34,816 nucleotides of DNA. Source: Saprospiraceae bacterium (GTDB lineage Bacteria; Bacteroidota; Bacteroidia; Chitinophagales; Saprospiraceae). The notes beneath the pieces are model-generated. The model was not told where the DNA came from, did not search any database, and saw only the letters and a list, made by a program, of their open reading frames with translations. The stretch is taken from positions 1-34,816 of the forward strand of contig JAHDFX010000029.1 of assembly GCA_020627965.1 (NCBI GenBank), in the 5' to 3' direction. The position numbers and the translations under genes were made by a program. This document shows positions 1-7,845 of the stretch, one piece after another (within the stretch, counting starts at the first letter, position 1; each line of letters opens with the position of its first letter).

Positions 1-681
1 TATACGGCTTTCGCCAATGAGGGTATAGTCACTAAACCGATATATATCACGAGTATTGAAGACAAAAATGGTAATGTTATCTATGAATCGGTTGTTGAGC
101 AAAAACAAGTCATTAGTGAGCAAGCCAATTATGTCATGCTTGGTATGCTGAAAAGTGTAGTTGGTGGCCGGCTTGGGCTGGAAAGTGAAGTAGGTGGAAA
201 AACAGGAACCACTAATTCACATGCCGATGCCTGGTTTGTTGGTGTAACGCCTAACCTGGTGATGGGAACCTGGGTAGGTGGAGATGATCGTTGGATTCGT
301 TTCCGTGATCTTGCTTATGGGCAAGGGGCATATCTGGCACGTCCGGTATTCGGAAAATTCATGCGCAAAGTCGAAAAAGATAAAGAACTTAAATTTGATA
401 AACGTGTCCGCTTTGCTGTACCAGAGCGTGAACTCGAAATAGAGCTGGATTGCTGGAAATATGCACAACTCAATCTTCCTGGTATGACAGAACAAGATAT
501 GATGGAGGGAGATAGTATAGTCGGTATACCAGAAGGACATCCGGCTTATCCGGGTATGAGTGAAGGCGGAGTATATCCACCAGGATACCAAGGAGGAGTT
601 CCACCCGAAGGGCAACCTATTGGTGGTGATGCTTCAGATGATGAAGAAGGAGACGAGTTTGAGTTTGATGGAGGCCTTTAA
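1..681 (+). CDS. Class A penicillin-binding protein (PBP1A type), C-terminal part
   Basis: This is the 3' end of a bifunctional murein synthase that polymerises and cross-links peptidoglycan at the outer face of the inner membrane. The reading frame is open from base 1, so the start, the glycosyltransferase domain and the SxxK serine lie outside the window. About 226 codons remain. The third transpeptidase motif, KTGT, is at about 199-210, followed by the typical ADAWFVGVTP and MGTWVGGDD stretches of the PBP1A active-site wall. After the transpeptidase fold comes a tail rich in Gly, Pro and Tyr that ends in a run of Asp and Glu; such disordered acidic tails are common in Bacteroidota PBPs. 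No terminator hairpin follows the stop codon. The family assignment is firm; mrcA or ponA naming is avoided because only the end is visible. Confidence 0.93.
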   Translation, partial: YTAFANEGIVTKPIYITSIEDKNGNVIYESVVEQKQVISEQANYVMLGMLKSVVGGRLGLESEVGGKTGTTNSHADAWFVGVTPNLVMGTWVGGDDRWIRFRDLAYGQGAYLARPVFGKFMRKVEKDKELKFDKRVRFAVPERELEIELDCWKYAQLNLPGMTEQDMMEGDSIVGIPEGHPAYPGMSEGGVYPPGYQGGVPPEGQPIGGDASDDEEGDEFEFDGGL

Positions 682-708
682 GTCTTCAGTCTTCGGACGG
701 CGGTCATC
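681..708. repeat. Heptanucleotide tandem repeat, four units
   Basis: Directly after the PBP stop codon the sequence reads in 7-bp units: AGTCTTC, AGTCTTC, GGACGGC, GGTCATC. The first two are identical and the others diverged. A similar set in opposite orientation is at 1108-1135. Function unknown; it resembles the short tandem heptanucleotide repeats seen between genes in several bacterial groups. Confidence 0.5.
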
Positions 709-739
709 AGGTAAAGCATAAACATGAGTCATGCGAATC

Positions 740-910
740 ACTAGTGTCTCCGGAACGAAATAATTCACCCTATGTACTTGTTCTTTTTCCCCTGCCCTGC
801 GTTGGAGAACCCTTCGTTTAACTATGGCTAAAGTCAGGAACCTCCGCCTTGGTCAGAGCAAAAATAACTTCGTACAATATGGGCGTTTATTTCGTACCGA
901 AGGCACTAGT
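740..910. repeat. MITE-like foldback element with 24-bp inverted ends
   Basis: The ends 740-763 and 887-910 are inverted repeats matching at 21 of 24 positions (ACTAGTG at the outer edge, ACGAAATAA at the inner edge). The pairing continues inward imperfectly, for example 765-800 against 850-885 with small gaps, so the whole 171 bp can fold into one long hairpin. A TCA triplet flanks the CTAGTG ends on both sides (738-740 and 910-912), which could be a 3-bp target duplication but is short enough to be chance. There is no coding capacity. A non-autonomous transposable element is the best reading; a structured RNA or double terminator is the alternative. Confidence 0.55.
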
Positions 911-1029
911 CAAAAATGTTCACTTTGAAAAAAATAATTCAATTTGCTTAAATGCTGATTATCAATAGAATACTGTCTTGCCTCTCGCTTCCCGTCTCTT
1001 TTAGTCCAAAGTCTAGTAAATAATAGCTA

Positions 1030-1057
1030 TCGACCATGGACTGTCGACCATCGACCT
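1030..1057. repeat. Heptanucleotide tandem repeat (TCGACCA type)
   Basis: Four consecutive 7-bp units are visible: TCGACCA, TGGACTG, TCGACCA, TCGACCT. Units one and three are identical and unit four differs by one base. It lies in the same intergenic region as the units at 681-708 and 1108-1135. Confidence 0.5.
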
Positions 1058-1107
1058 CTTATAATTTCTATTTGACCAAAATTCGGGATGTCTCATGTTT
1101 CTTAGTT

Positions 1108-1135
1108 GAAGTCTGTCGTCCGAGATCCGTTGACT
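1108..1135. repeat. Heptanucleotide-phase repeat, inverted relative to 681-708
   Basis: Read on the minus strand the units are AGTCAAC, GGATCTC, GGACGAC and AGACTTC. These resemble AGTCTTC and GGACGGC at 681-708 in opposite orientation. It ends just before the stop codon of the TonB receptor gene. The similarity is partial, so this is a weak call. Confidence 0.35.
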
Positions 1136-1138
1136 AAT

Positions 1139-4111
1139 CTAAAAAGTATAAGTCACCGACCCACTAATAATTCTCGGCAAAATAGGGCGAACAAAATAAG
1201 GATTAGGCGCATCCGAAGCTTCATTTTGCTCCATCAATTCAGGCGTCACATCCTCTGGGGTTTGTCCCAAAACACCCAAGCCGTCAAAATTCATCAAACC
1301 AGCAGAATTAAGTACATTATTTACCCGCACAGATGCAGTGAGGTATTTATTCAATTTGCCTTCTACACCTAGATTCAGTATACTAAACCCTGGTAATTCG
1401 AGCGTGTTTCGGCGATTAGCAGCTCGCTTACCTGTATATCGCCAGTTAGCAAAAACCTTAAAACGATTCATAATCTTGTAATTTCCTGTCAGATCGATCA
1501 TGACTTTGGGTATATCACTAACGGTATTACCACTAAAATCTTCTGTGTAATCATCACTTGGCGCACCAGCTTCTACAAGATTACCTGCAGCATCCAGATA
1601 AGGACTGATACCCGGACTTAAAGGATTTTCGGGGTGTGTGTCACCAATAAAAACAGGATCAGCTGTGCCGTTTGCATTATAATAAGTAAAATCAGCAAAG
1701 CGTGGATTTTGTAAAGTCATAGAAAGACGGATATTCATGTTTTTAAAAGGATTGACAAAAGCCTCTATCTCAGTTCCCAGTGTATGAATATCATTAAAAG
1801 TAGTTGGGGTAAAGATCAATAAGCCATCCTGACCCGTTACGACTAACTGAAAAGCGACATCATTCATACGGCTATAAAAACCCGTCATGAATAAAGCGAA
1901 TTTCATAGTACGCAATTTGACGCCCAATTCGCCCATGTATATTTTTTCTGTAAAGCCTTTGCTAATAGGCTGATTTTCGAAATTGAAAATATAATAACCC
2001 AGTTCGGGTGCTTTGTTCCCTTTCGTAAAACGAGCATAAGTCGCCAGTCCTTCATTAAATTTATAGTTTAGTCCCAATGAACCCGACAAATAATTGTAAT
2101 TAAAATTATAATCATCAAATTCACCATTGCCAAAACGAGTACCAGCATCATAAAGTGTAGCATAATCGCCATCTGTTCCATTTGGAGCCTGAAAAGCTCC
2201 TCCAATAACAGGAGAGGAGTCCAGAGCTTCGTTGGCAATATTGAAACGTTCCTTTTTACCATTATGCTGAACGATCTCGTACCTCAAACCAGCATCAAGG
2301 CTCAACTTGCTACTGACTTCCCATAATTCATTGGCAAAAATAGAATAGGTAGAAGACCTTGCCTTATTATTATTGTATTGTGAGCCATAAGCAATAATAC
2401 CAGTTTCAGGATCAGAAAAATAAAGTAATGGGCTGGGAGGATCATTTTCAAAAAAGTTGTTGTGGGTAATCGAAAGCGTACGGGATTGAGCTTCCAGTGT
2501 ACCTAGTATAGCGTCGCCATTCCAGAGTACATCGGTGGCAGCCACTGAGCCATATGCCCCGATGGTAAATCGGTGGTTTTTAAGTTCCTTTGTAATGGAC
2601 AGTTGATTAATAACATCATGGACTCTATTGCGGGAATGGAAAGCTGCTCCGGCATATATTTTTTCGCCGATAAGATTGATACTGTCATTTTTATTAAATA
2701 GAACTTCACCAGTGGCAACATCTGTATAAGTAAAGTCCTGTAGAAATGAGGTGATAAAAGGAGAAAATCCATAAAAATCGATCAAACCGCCATCGGTATC
2801 CAGTACCACATTACCGACATATTGATAATGATCCATATCACCATAAGAATATTTCAGGTTGTTTCTCAAGATCAGGTCTTTGCCAATCTCCTGGCTAAAT
2901 TCAAAGCCCCCTGAAGCACTAAGTATATCAATACCATTATTTGAATCATAACTTCTTGTAGCAGATGGATCTGTAGAAAAACGTTCTCCATCGGGTATAT
3001 TATCAGAAGCATAATTAGGATAGAAAGCACTGTTATTCAAATCAAAATTACTATACACTTCCGGCGATTCCAGAGGCTGGTCAGCACCCGTTCCTGCAAC
3101 AGGGATATGCCCAAACCGACTCACACGATCCTTAAGAAATTTTCCATAGAATTTTAGTTTTCCCCGATCATGCTTTTTAACGACATTGAACTTCATTTGC
3201 CCGCCCACATTAGCATTATAAGGCAAATCTCTGGCACCCTGATCAAAACGGTAGAAACCACCAATATTCGAGTACCAATTATCTTTGTTTAAAGGCCCGC
3301 CCATATTGAAATCAGCACGGGTAAATGGATTGCCGCTACCCTGAACACCACCTTGTAATCTCAAAACAGTCTTGACCTCATCTGTACCTTCCTTTGAAAG
3401 AAAATTAAAAATACCACCCGGAGCATTACCCGATGAAATAGAAGCACTACCGCCTCTGATGCCTTCGAATCTACCAACAGTAAGGTCATTACGATGATAT
3501 AGGTCTACAAAATTGAACTGATATTGTGTACTTAATACAGGCAAACCATCTTCCTGCAAAGAAACATAATGAAAGCCAGGAAGCCCACGCGCACCGGATG
3601 CCAGCCCTCTTGAATAAACCAAAGCCCCGATCTCGCCACTCGACTGATCTACAAAAGTGCCAGGAACAGCAGCCAGCAGATCGCCTGTTCCTCTCGGATT
3701 ACGTTGTTCGATCTGATCTGGAGAAATAGTGGTAATAGCGACACTCGATTCGAGCTTAGTACGCTGATCGAATGAACCAGTTACAATGACCTCATCCATT
3801 TGTAAAGCGTCTTCTCCCAATTGAACATCTACCGTTGAAGTCTGTCCGGCTATTACGGTTACAGACTTTTCTATACTGCTATAGCCAACATAGCTAAATT
3901 CAAGTATATACTCACCGGGAGAGACTTGCCGGATGGTATATTTACCGTCAAGGTCGGTTGTTGTACCTGTTGTTGTATTTTTTATAACTACGGTAGCCGC
4001 GATCATGGGCGTGTTCTCTGAATCGGTTACAGTACCTGAGATAGTACCGTATTCCTGGGCTAATAATGTGCTAAAGCAGAAAAGGCTTAAAGCCAAAAGT
4101 ATAATTCTCAT
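1139..4111 (-). CDS. TonB-dependent outer-membrane receptor with N-terminal carboxypeptidase-regulatory-like domain
   Basis: A 990-residue outer-membrane transporter that should import a bound ligand using TonB-ExbBD energy; the substrate cannot be read from the sequence. Residues 1-18 are a signal peptide ending LLAQ. Residues 22-105 form a carboxypeptidase-regulatory-like beta sandwich (ISGTVTD, DGKYTI), the usual Bacteroidota N-terminal extension. A TonB-box-like DEVIVTGSF follows at about 106-114, then a plug domain to about 240 (NAPGGIFNF) and a beta barrel to the C-terminus, which ends in the expected aromatic residue (VTYTF). No SusD-like partner gene is adjacent, which argues against a polysaccharide-utilisation pair and leaves siderophore, metal or peptide uptake open. 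The ATG at 4109-4111 is chosen because it directly precedes the signal peptide. It is transcribed alone. Confidence 0.93.
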   Translation of the reverse strand: MRIILLALSLFCFSTLLAQEYGTISGTVTDSENTPMIAATVVIKNTTTGTTTDLDGKYTIRQVSPGEYILEFSYVGYSSIEKSVTVIAGQTSTVDVQLGEDALQMDEVIVTGSFDQRTKLESSVAITTISPDQIEQRNPRGTGDLLAAVPGTFVDQSSGEIGALVYSRGLASGARGLPGFHYVSLQEDGLPVLSTQYQFNFVDLYHRNDLTVGRFEGIRGGSASISSGNAPGGIFNFLSKEGTDEVKTVLRLQGGVQGSGNPFTRADFNMGGPLNKDNWYSNIGGFYRFDQGARDLPYNANVGGQMKFNVVKKHDRGKLKFYGKFLKDRVSRFGHIPVAGTGADQPLESPEVYSNFDLNNSAFYPNYASDNIPDGERFSTDPSATRSYDSNNGIDILSASGGFEFSQEIGKDLILRNNLKYSYGDMDHYQYVGNVVLDTDGGLIDFYGFSPFITSFLQDFTYTDVATGEVLFNKNDSINLIGEKIYAGAAFHSRNRVHDVINQLSITKELKNHRFTIGAYGSVAATDVLWNGDAILGTLEAQSRTLSITHNNFFENDPPSPLLYFSDPETGIIAYGSQYNNNKARSSTYSIFANELWEVSSKLSLDAGLRYEIVQHNGKKERFNIANEALDSSPVIGGAFQAPNGTDGDYATLYDAGTRFGNGEFDDYNFNYNYLSGSLGLNYKFNEGLATYARFTKGNKAPELGYYIFNFENQPISKGFTEKIYMGELGVKLRTMKFALFMTGFYSRMNDVAFQLVVTGQDGLLIFTPTTFNDIHTLGTEIEAFVNPFKNMNIRLSMTLQNPRFADFTYYNANGTADPVFIGDTHPENPLSPGISPYLDAAGNLVEAGAPSDDYTEDFSGNTVSDIPKVMIDLTGNYKIMNRFKVFANWRYTGKRAANRRNTLELPGFSILNLGVEGKLNKYLTASVRVNNVLNSAGLMNFDGLGVLGQTPEDVTPELMEQNEASDAPNPYFVRPILPRIISGSVTYTF

Positions 4112-4313
4112 ATTGAAATTCGTTTATATTCTCGCCACAATGTATACATTTTTAAGTATAATGTGACCATGTGAGAAGTCATTAAAGTTCGATATAGTTG
4201 CAAAAATTAAACAACTTCTTACATTAGTTCTTTATGAGATGTGATATAAACCTTTTTGTATGTTAAAGTTTACAATACTACGTATTGGTTTTTGCTTTAC
4301 AAGGATATTAGAG

Positions 4314-4544
4314 GCTTAATCCTTTGTTATCAAAGCTGAACCTTTGAATCTTTATGCATTAGGCTTCAGTGTTGGAACTTTGGTCTTTGACAAGGAAGCT
4401 TAACTTTCAACCTTTGGACTATTGTGTGTGGACAGGAGGGGTTTGACCTTGTGTGTCGAAGCCTGTTATATTGACGTTGGAGCGCTGACCTTCGGCGCAG
4501 GAGCTTGTACCTCCGGTATCGGAGCATTGACCTTTGGCGTCGGA
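4314..4544. repeat. Degenerate 21-bp tandem repeat array, 11 copies in phase
   Basis: Units begin at 4314, 4335, 4356, 4377, 4398, 4419, 4440, 4461, 4482, 4503 and 4524 with no phase slip. The best-preserved units (4440, 4482 and 4524) share a core like TTGACCTTTGGCGTCGGA; the leftmost ones are heavily decayed. Because 21 bp is seven codons, both strands read as heptapeptide repeats: an ALTFGVG type on plus and an SDAKGQC type on minus. In-frame stops interrupt the plus frame in units 1 and 5, and the minus frame ends in unit 6, so a functional protein across the whole array is unlikely. This looks like an old, mutating minisatellite. Confidence 0.75.
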
Positions 4545-4549
4545 GCTTT

Positions 4550-4568
4550 GAGCAGCAATTTGCTGCTC
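4550..4568. repeat. Perfect 9-bp palindrome at the array edge
   Basis: GAGCAGCAA and TTGCTGCTC flank a single central T. The palindrome begins inside what would be the twelfth 21-bp unit and marks where the periodicity stops. There is no U-tract, so it is not a typical terminator. Confidence 0.55.
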
Positions 4569-4804
4569 AGGGGGATAATTCTGCATTTTAGCCATTATTG
4601 TTATAAACATTTGAGACTTTTGGTTCAAATGAGAACTTGCTGATCTTATTTGTCAGATATGAAAAATACACTGACTTTCAGTATCTTGCATCTGAAACGT
4701 AAATTTTTTTATTTTGTCGTTGTATTTCTATGAAATACAAATAGTGTGATTGTTTAATACCAGGAAAATTAACTTCACTACTCCAAAACTTAATTTATTA
4801 CAAC

Positions 4805-5398
4805 ATGAATTTTAAATTTTTACTCCTGTGCATACTGGGAGTGTTTATGCTTAATGGGCATCTCTTTGCTCAAACTGAAGATGCCGAGGACAATGCAGCC
4901 TATTTTGATGATGGTACTCGCGGACGCGTTAAGAATGTCATAAAAACTGGCCTATTCTCTGTCGCAACAGGCGATTTTTACATCGGCTATGAACGGGCAT
5001 TTGGAAACAGATTCGCCCTTGAAGTAGGGGCGGGTTATATCTTACCATACTACTGGGGAGATTTGTCTCAATTACTGACGCTTGCAGAGGAGCCCGGTGA
5101 AGTGGAAAATGGGTACAGCCTAAGACTTCACCCTAAAGTTTATTGGCATAACCAAGCACCTGTTGGCTATCAGGTAGGAGGCTTGTATCGCCGTCAACAT
5201 TTCAACTTGATAGATGGTAAGGCTACTTTTCATGACTTCCTGATGATGGGAGGCTTTCAGGCTAAATTTGGTAACACATTCATCATGACCTATGATGGAG
5301 GCTATGGCGCACGCATTAGCTTTAAAGAAGGTGAATCCTCTGGAGAACCTGTGGAGTACATCTTCCATATAGACATTGGATTAGGATTTATATTTTAA
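4805..5398 (+). CDS. Secreted outer-membrane beta-barrel-like protein (DUF3575-like)
   Basis: A 197-residue protein with a clear signal peptide (residues 1-23, ending LFAQ). The mature part alternates polar and aromatic residues as in small outer-membrane barrels, and the stretch TGDFYIGYERAFGN followed by FALEVGAGY resembles the opening strands of DUF3575-type barrel proteins. It ends in Phe (GLGFIF), as expected for a barrel inserted by BamA. The following gene starts 39 bp downstream on the same strand, so the two are probably co-transcribed. Its role is not known; a structural or assembly role in the envelope is possible. The family match is from memory of the motif only. Confidence 0.75.
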   Translation: MNFKFLLLCILGVFMLNGHLFAQTEDAEDNAAYFDDGTRGRVKNVIKTGLFSVATGDFYIGYERAFGNRFALEVGAGYILPYYWGDLSQLLTLAEEPGEVENGYSLRLHPKVYWHNQAPVGYQVGGLYRRQHFNLIDGKATFHDFLMMGGFQAKFGNTFIMTYDGGYGARISFKEGESSGEPVEYIFHIDIGLGFIF

Positions 5399-5437
5399 AA
5401 TATTAACACAATATCGTAACATAAAAACAATATCATT

Positions 5438-7054
5438 ATGAAAAAAACATTGTTTGCAGGTATGGCTCTTCTATTGATGAGCGTACTGGCTATCGGACAA
5501 AGCAAGTCCGACAAAGCTGATGTATTATGGGGCCCTGAATTGAGAGAGTCTAAAAAAATGTCCTTGGGAGATATCGCCGGTTATGACGATTCTGGTATGT
5601 ATCTGGTCAAGCATAAGCGAGGAAAGATGATCCTGGAGCATTATGATACCAAAATGGTCAAGACCAAGTCTAAAGAGGTCGATCTGAAGTATCAGAAGAA
5701 AGAAAGAGATTATAAATTTATGGTACATGCCGATGAAAAACTCTATTTATTCTCTTCTTATGTCAATAATAAAACAAAGAAAAATTATCTTTTTGTTGAA
5801 TCCGTCAATAAGAAAACATTGGGTCTTTCAGGCATGAAAAAGATTGCAGAGATTGATATTTCTGACCGTAAAAAGCCTGGCTTGGGAGCCTACATGTGGG
5901 GCTATGCGAGCGGGTATAATATGGGAAGCTTCCGCTATGATGTCTCTCGTGATGAATCCAAGATCATGATCTATTTTAACTTACCTCGAACTAAAGGAGA
6001 CGAAAAGGAAAAATTAGGTATTCATGTATTTGATAGTGGCATGGAAGAGTTGTGGCGCAAAGACATTACGCTGCCCTACGCAGATGACCTTTTTAGCCTT
6101 CATGATTACACTGTAAGTAACTCAGGAAATGTGTATTTATTAGGTAAAGAATATAAAGAGAAGAAAGACAGAGAAAGAGGAGAAGTCAATTATAAGTATC
6201 GAATTTTAGGTTACTTAAACAACGGGCAAGACCTGAAAAAATACCTGCTAGATAATGAAGATCATTTTCTATACAGCATGAAAATCCTGGTGAGCGATGA
6301 GAATGATATTTTGTGTAGTGGATTTTATTCTGACAAAGGAGCATTGGGTATTTTGGGAAGTTATTTCTTACGTATTGATGGAAAAACTAAAGAAGTAGCG
6401 TCCAAAAGTTTCAAAAAATTCGATAAAGACTTTGTCCTTGAAAATCTGCACAAAAGAGTTGAGAAAGCAGTGAAAAAGAGAGAAAAAAGAGGCAAAGAAA
6501 CCGGATTGTACAGATATCGTCTGGACGATATTATTCTCAGAAGTGACGGGGGAGCACTTTTAGTTGGCGAACAGTTTTATACCCGAACAGTGACAACTAC
6601 ATCTACTAGTAATACTGGGGTTACTTCTACAAGAACCACGACTTATTATTACAATAATGATATTATCATTATCAATATCAACCCTGATGGAGAAGTTCAG
6701 TGGACCAAAAGAATTGCTAAGAAGCAGGTATCTACAAATACAAATATGTATTCCTCTTATGTAAAAGCAGTGGTCAAAGACAAGATATATTTTGTCTTTA
6801 ATGACAATGCTAAAAACCTGAATTATAAAGGTTCAGGAGGGGTAGAGAACTTTAAAGTTGGTGGCAAGAACGCTATTGCAACATTAGTCACCATGGACAA
6901 GAATGGCAACCAGGAAAGAGAAGCACTTTTTAATACAAAAGACGCAGATGTGGTCGCCTTACCGATGATGTCTGAGCAAGTTTCAAAAAACGAGGTTGTC
7001 TTATTTGGTAACAAGCGTAAGACCAGACGTTTTGCTAAAGTGACGTTTAAGTAA
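5438..7054 (+). CDS. Secreted protein of unknown function, probable beta-rich fold
   Basis: A 538-residue protein with a signal peptide (residues 1-20, ending LAIGQ). I do not recognise a named family with certainty. The mature region is Lys-rich with recurring strand pairs of the type KLYLFSSYVN, NVYLLGKEY and GALLVGEQF, spaced as in a beta-propeller. A Thr/Ser-rich linker lies at about residues 385-407, followed by a hydrophobic strand (NDIIIININPDGEVQW). It follows the small barrel protein by 39 bp in the same direction, suggesting an envelope-related pair. A long hairpin just after the stop (7068-7116) probably ends transcription. Confidence 0.7.
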   Translation: MKKTLFAGMALLLMSVLAIGQSKSDKADVLWGPELRESKKMSLGDIAGYDDSGMYLVKHKRGKMILEHYDTKMVKTKSKEVDLKYQKKERDYKFMVHADEKLYLFSSYVNNKTKKNYLFVESVNKKTLGLSGMKKIAEIDISDRKKPGLGAYMWGYASGYNMGSFRYDVSRDESKIMIYFNLPRTKGDEKEKLGIHVFDSGMEELWRKDITLPYADDLFSLHDYTVSNSGNVYLLGKEYKEKKDRERGEVNYKYRILGYLNNGQDLKKYLLDNEDHFLYSMKILVSDENDILCSGFYSDKGALGILGSYFLRIDGKTKEVASKSFKKFDKDFVLENLHKRVEKAVKKREKRGKETGLYRYRLDDIILRSDGGALLVGEQFYTRTVTTTSTSNTGVTSTRTTTYYYNNDIIIININPDGEVQWTKRIAKKQVSTNTNMYSSYVKAVVKDKIYFVFNDNAKNLNYKGSGGVENFKVGGKNAIATLVTMDKNGNQEREALFNTKDADVVALPMMSEQVSKNEVVLFGNKRKTRRFAKVTFK

Positions 7055-7067
7055 TCAGCATAAAAAG

Positions 7068-7116
7068 CATAGATCAGCACTGATTTCAGCCCAATCAAAA
7101 TCAGTGTTGATCTATG
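7068..7116. terminator. Long bidirectional hairpin between convergent genes
   Basis: An inverted repeat with two 19-nt arms (7068-7086 and 7098-7116) pairs at every position except one G:U wobble, around an 11-nt loop. It lies between the converging genes ending at 7054 and 7112 and overlaps the stop codon of the latter. There is no good U-tract on either side, so it may act as an mRNA-end stabiliser as much as a terminator. Confidence 0.6.
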
Positions 7117-7840
7117 ACTCTATCTCTTTCAACAGCTTTCCGGCCTCCTCACTTTTCCAGCCTGCATTACCGACGATGATGTTTAAATATTTCCTAGCTA
7201 AATCAGTTTGACCATTTTTGAAATAAGCAAGACTTAGATACCATTGCGCACTTTCCGAAAAACTGTTTTTAGCATCGAGGCTTTGTTTTAAAACGGGAAT
7301 AGCCTGCTCGTAATTTTTATTATACAAATAGCTCAAACCCAGATAAAACTGCTGTTCAGCATCCGGTGCCTGGATTTTTTGAATCGCCGCAACTGAGGCG
7401 GAATAGTCTTTACTTTGATAGGCTTTGATGGCTTCCTGCCAGGCTTTTTCATTGTCATTATCGCCCATCAGTACAGTAGGAGAGGAGTGCGTGTCGGCAA
7501 GATAATTATCTACAAGTTGGTCGGGGCTGCCTCCTGCCAGGTATTGATACAGGACAAAAGCCAGAACACCGATAATTAGCGCTGCTGCGATGCGTTTTAG
7601 GTAATAGGTTGGATTAAGTTTGACAACTTTAGCAGTCGGCTTCTCTTTTTGATATTCACGTTGGGTATCACGTAATTTTTTTTTGAAATCGCTTTTTGCC
7701 TTGGCAAAGATGATTGTACGCAATTCTACTTCATCGGCAAAATCACTGTCATTTTTTAGTGCTTCTTCGAATTGTTGAGCTTCAGTATTCGACAGTTCGC
7801 TATAAAGGTATTTTTCTATGAGTGTATCTTTGTCAGTCAT
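7112..7840 (-). CDS. Membrane anti-sigma-like protein with periplasmic TPR domain
   Basis: A 242-residue single-pass membrane protein. Residues 1-80 are cytoplasmic and start with a short segment (LIEKYLYSELSNTEAQQFEEAL) like the N-terminal zinc-free anti-sigma region found in many Bacteroidota sigma-factor partners. One membrane helix is at about 84-102 (IAAALIIGVLAFVLYQYL). The rest, about 120-242, is TPR-like helical repeats (AEQQFYLGLSYLYNKNYEQAI). The frame is open 24 codons further upstream, but that part overlaps the sigma gene. The ATG at 7838-7840 lies 5 bp after the sigma-factor stop and is the natural start. It most likely holds the upstream sigma factor at the membrane and senses an envelope partner through its TPRs. 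That role is inferred from position and topology. Confidence 0.8.
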   Translation of the reverse strand: MTDKDTLIEKYLYSELSNTEAQQFEEALKNDSDFADEVELRTIIFAKAKSDFKKKLRDTQREYQKEKPTAKVVKLNPTYYLKRIAAALIIGVLAFVLYQYLAGGSPDQLVDNYLADTHSSPTVLMGDNDNEKAWQEAIKAYQSKDYSASVAAIQKIQAPDAEQQFYLGLSYLYNKNYEQAIPVLKQSLDAKNSFSESAQWYLSLAYFKNGQTDLARKYLNIIVGNAGWKSEEAGKLLKEIES

Positions 7841-7845
7841 GTTAC

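Larger units (their letters stand above)
682..1138. other. Repeat-rich intergenic region
   Basis: This 457-bp non-coding stretch lies between the converging PBP and TonB-receptor genes. No open frame here has a recognisable product. It contains heptanucleotide-phase repeats at both ends (681-708, 1030-1057 and 1108-1135) and a foldback element in between (740-910), each listed separately. No clear U-tract terminator was found for either flanking gene. Confidence 0.7.
4112..4804. other. Divergent intergenic region with tandem array
   Basis: A 693-bp non-coding stretch separates the TonB receptor from the rightward secreted-protein genes. Its centre is a 21-bp degenerate tandem array (4314-4544) followed by a palindrome (4550-4568). 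The AT-rich flanks must hold the promoters of both neighbours, but I could not find a convincing TANNTTTG element in either direction. Confidence 0.65.

Noticed and set aside
217-615. 132-codon open frame on the minus strand inside the PBP gene
   Set aside because: Shadow of the clearly coding plus frame; its composition and lack of any domain give no support.
1106-1372. Open frame of 88 codons on the plus strand over the end of the TonB receptor gene
   Set aside because: Overlaps the conserved C-terminal barrel strands of the receptor in antisense; no recognisable product.
4314-4544. CRISPR array
   Set aside because: Units are directly adjacent 21-bp degenerate repeats without unique spacers, and no cas gene is near.
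4419-4643. Short open frames on both strands through the 21-bp array
   Set aside because: They exist because the period is a multiple of three. In-frame stops in other units and lack of start or ribosome signals make a real gene unlikely, so the array is reported as a repeat.
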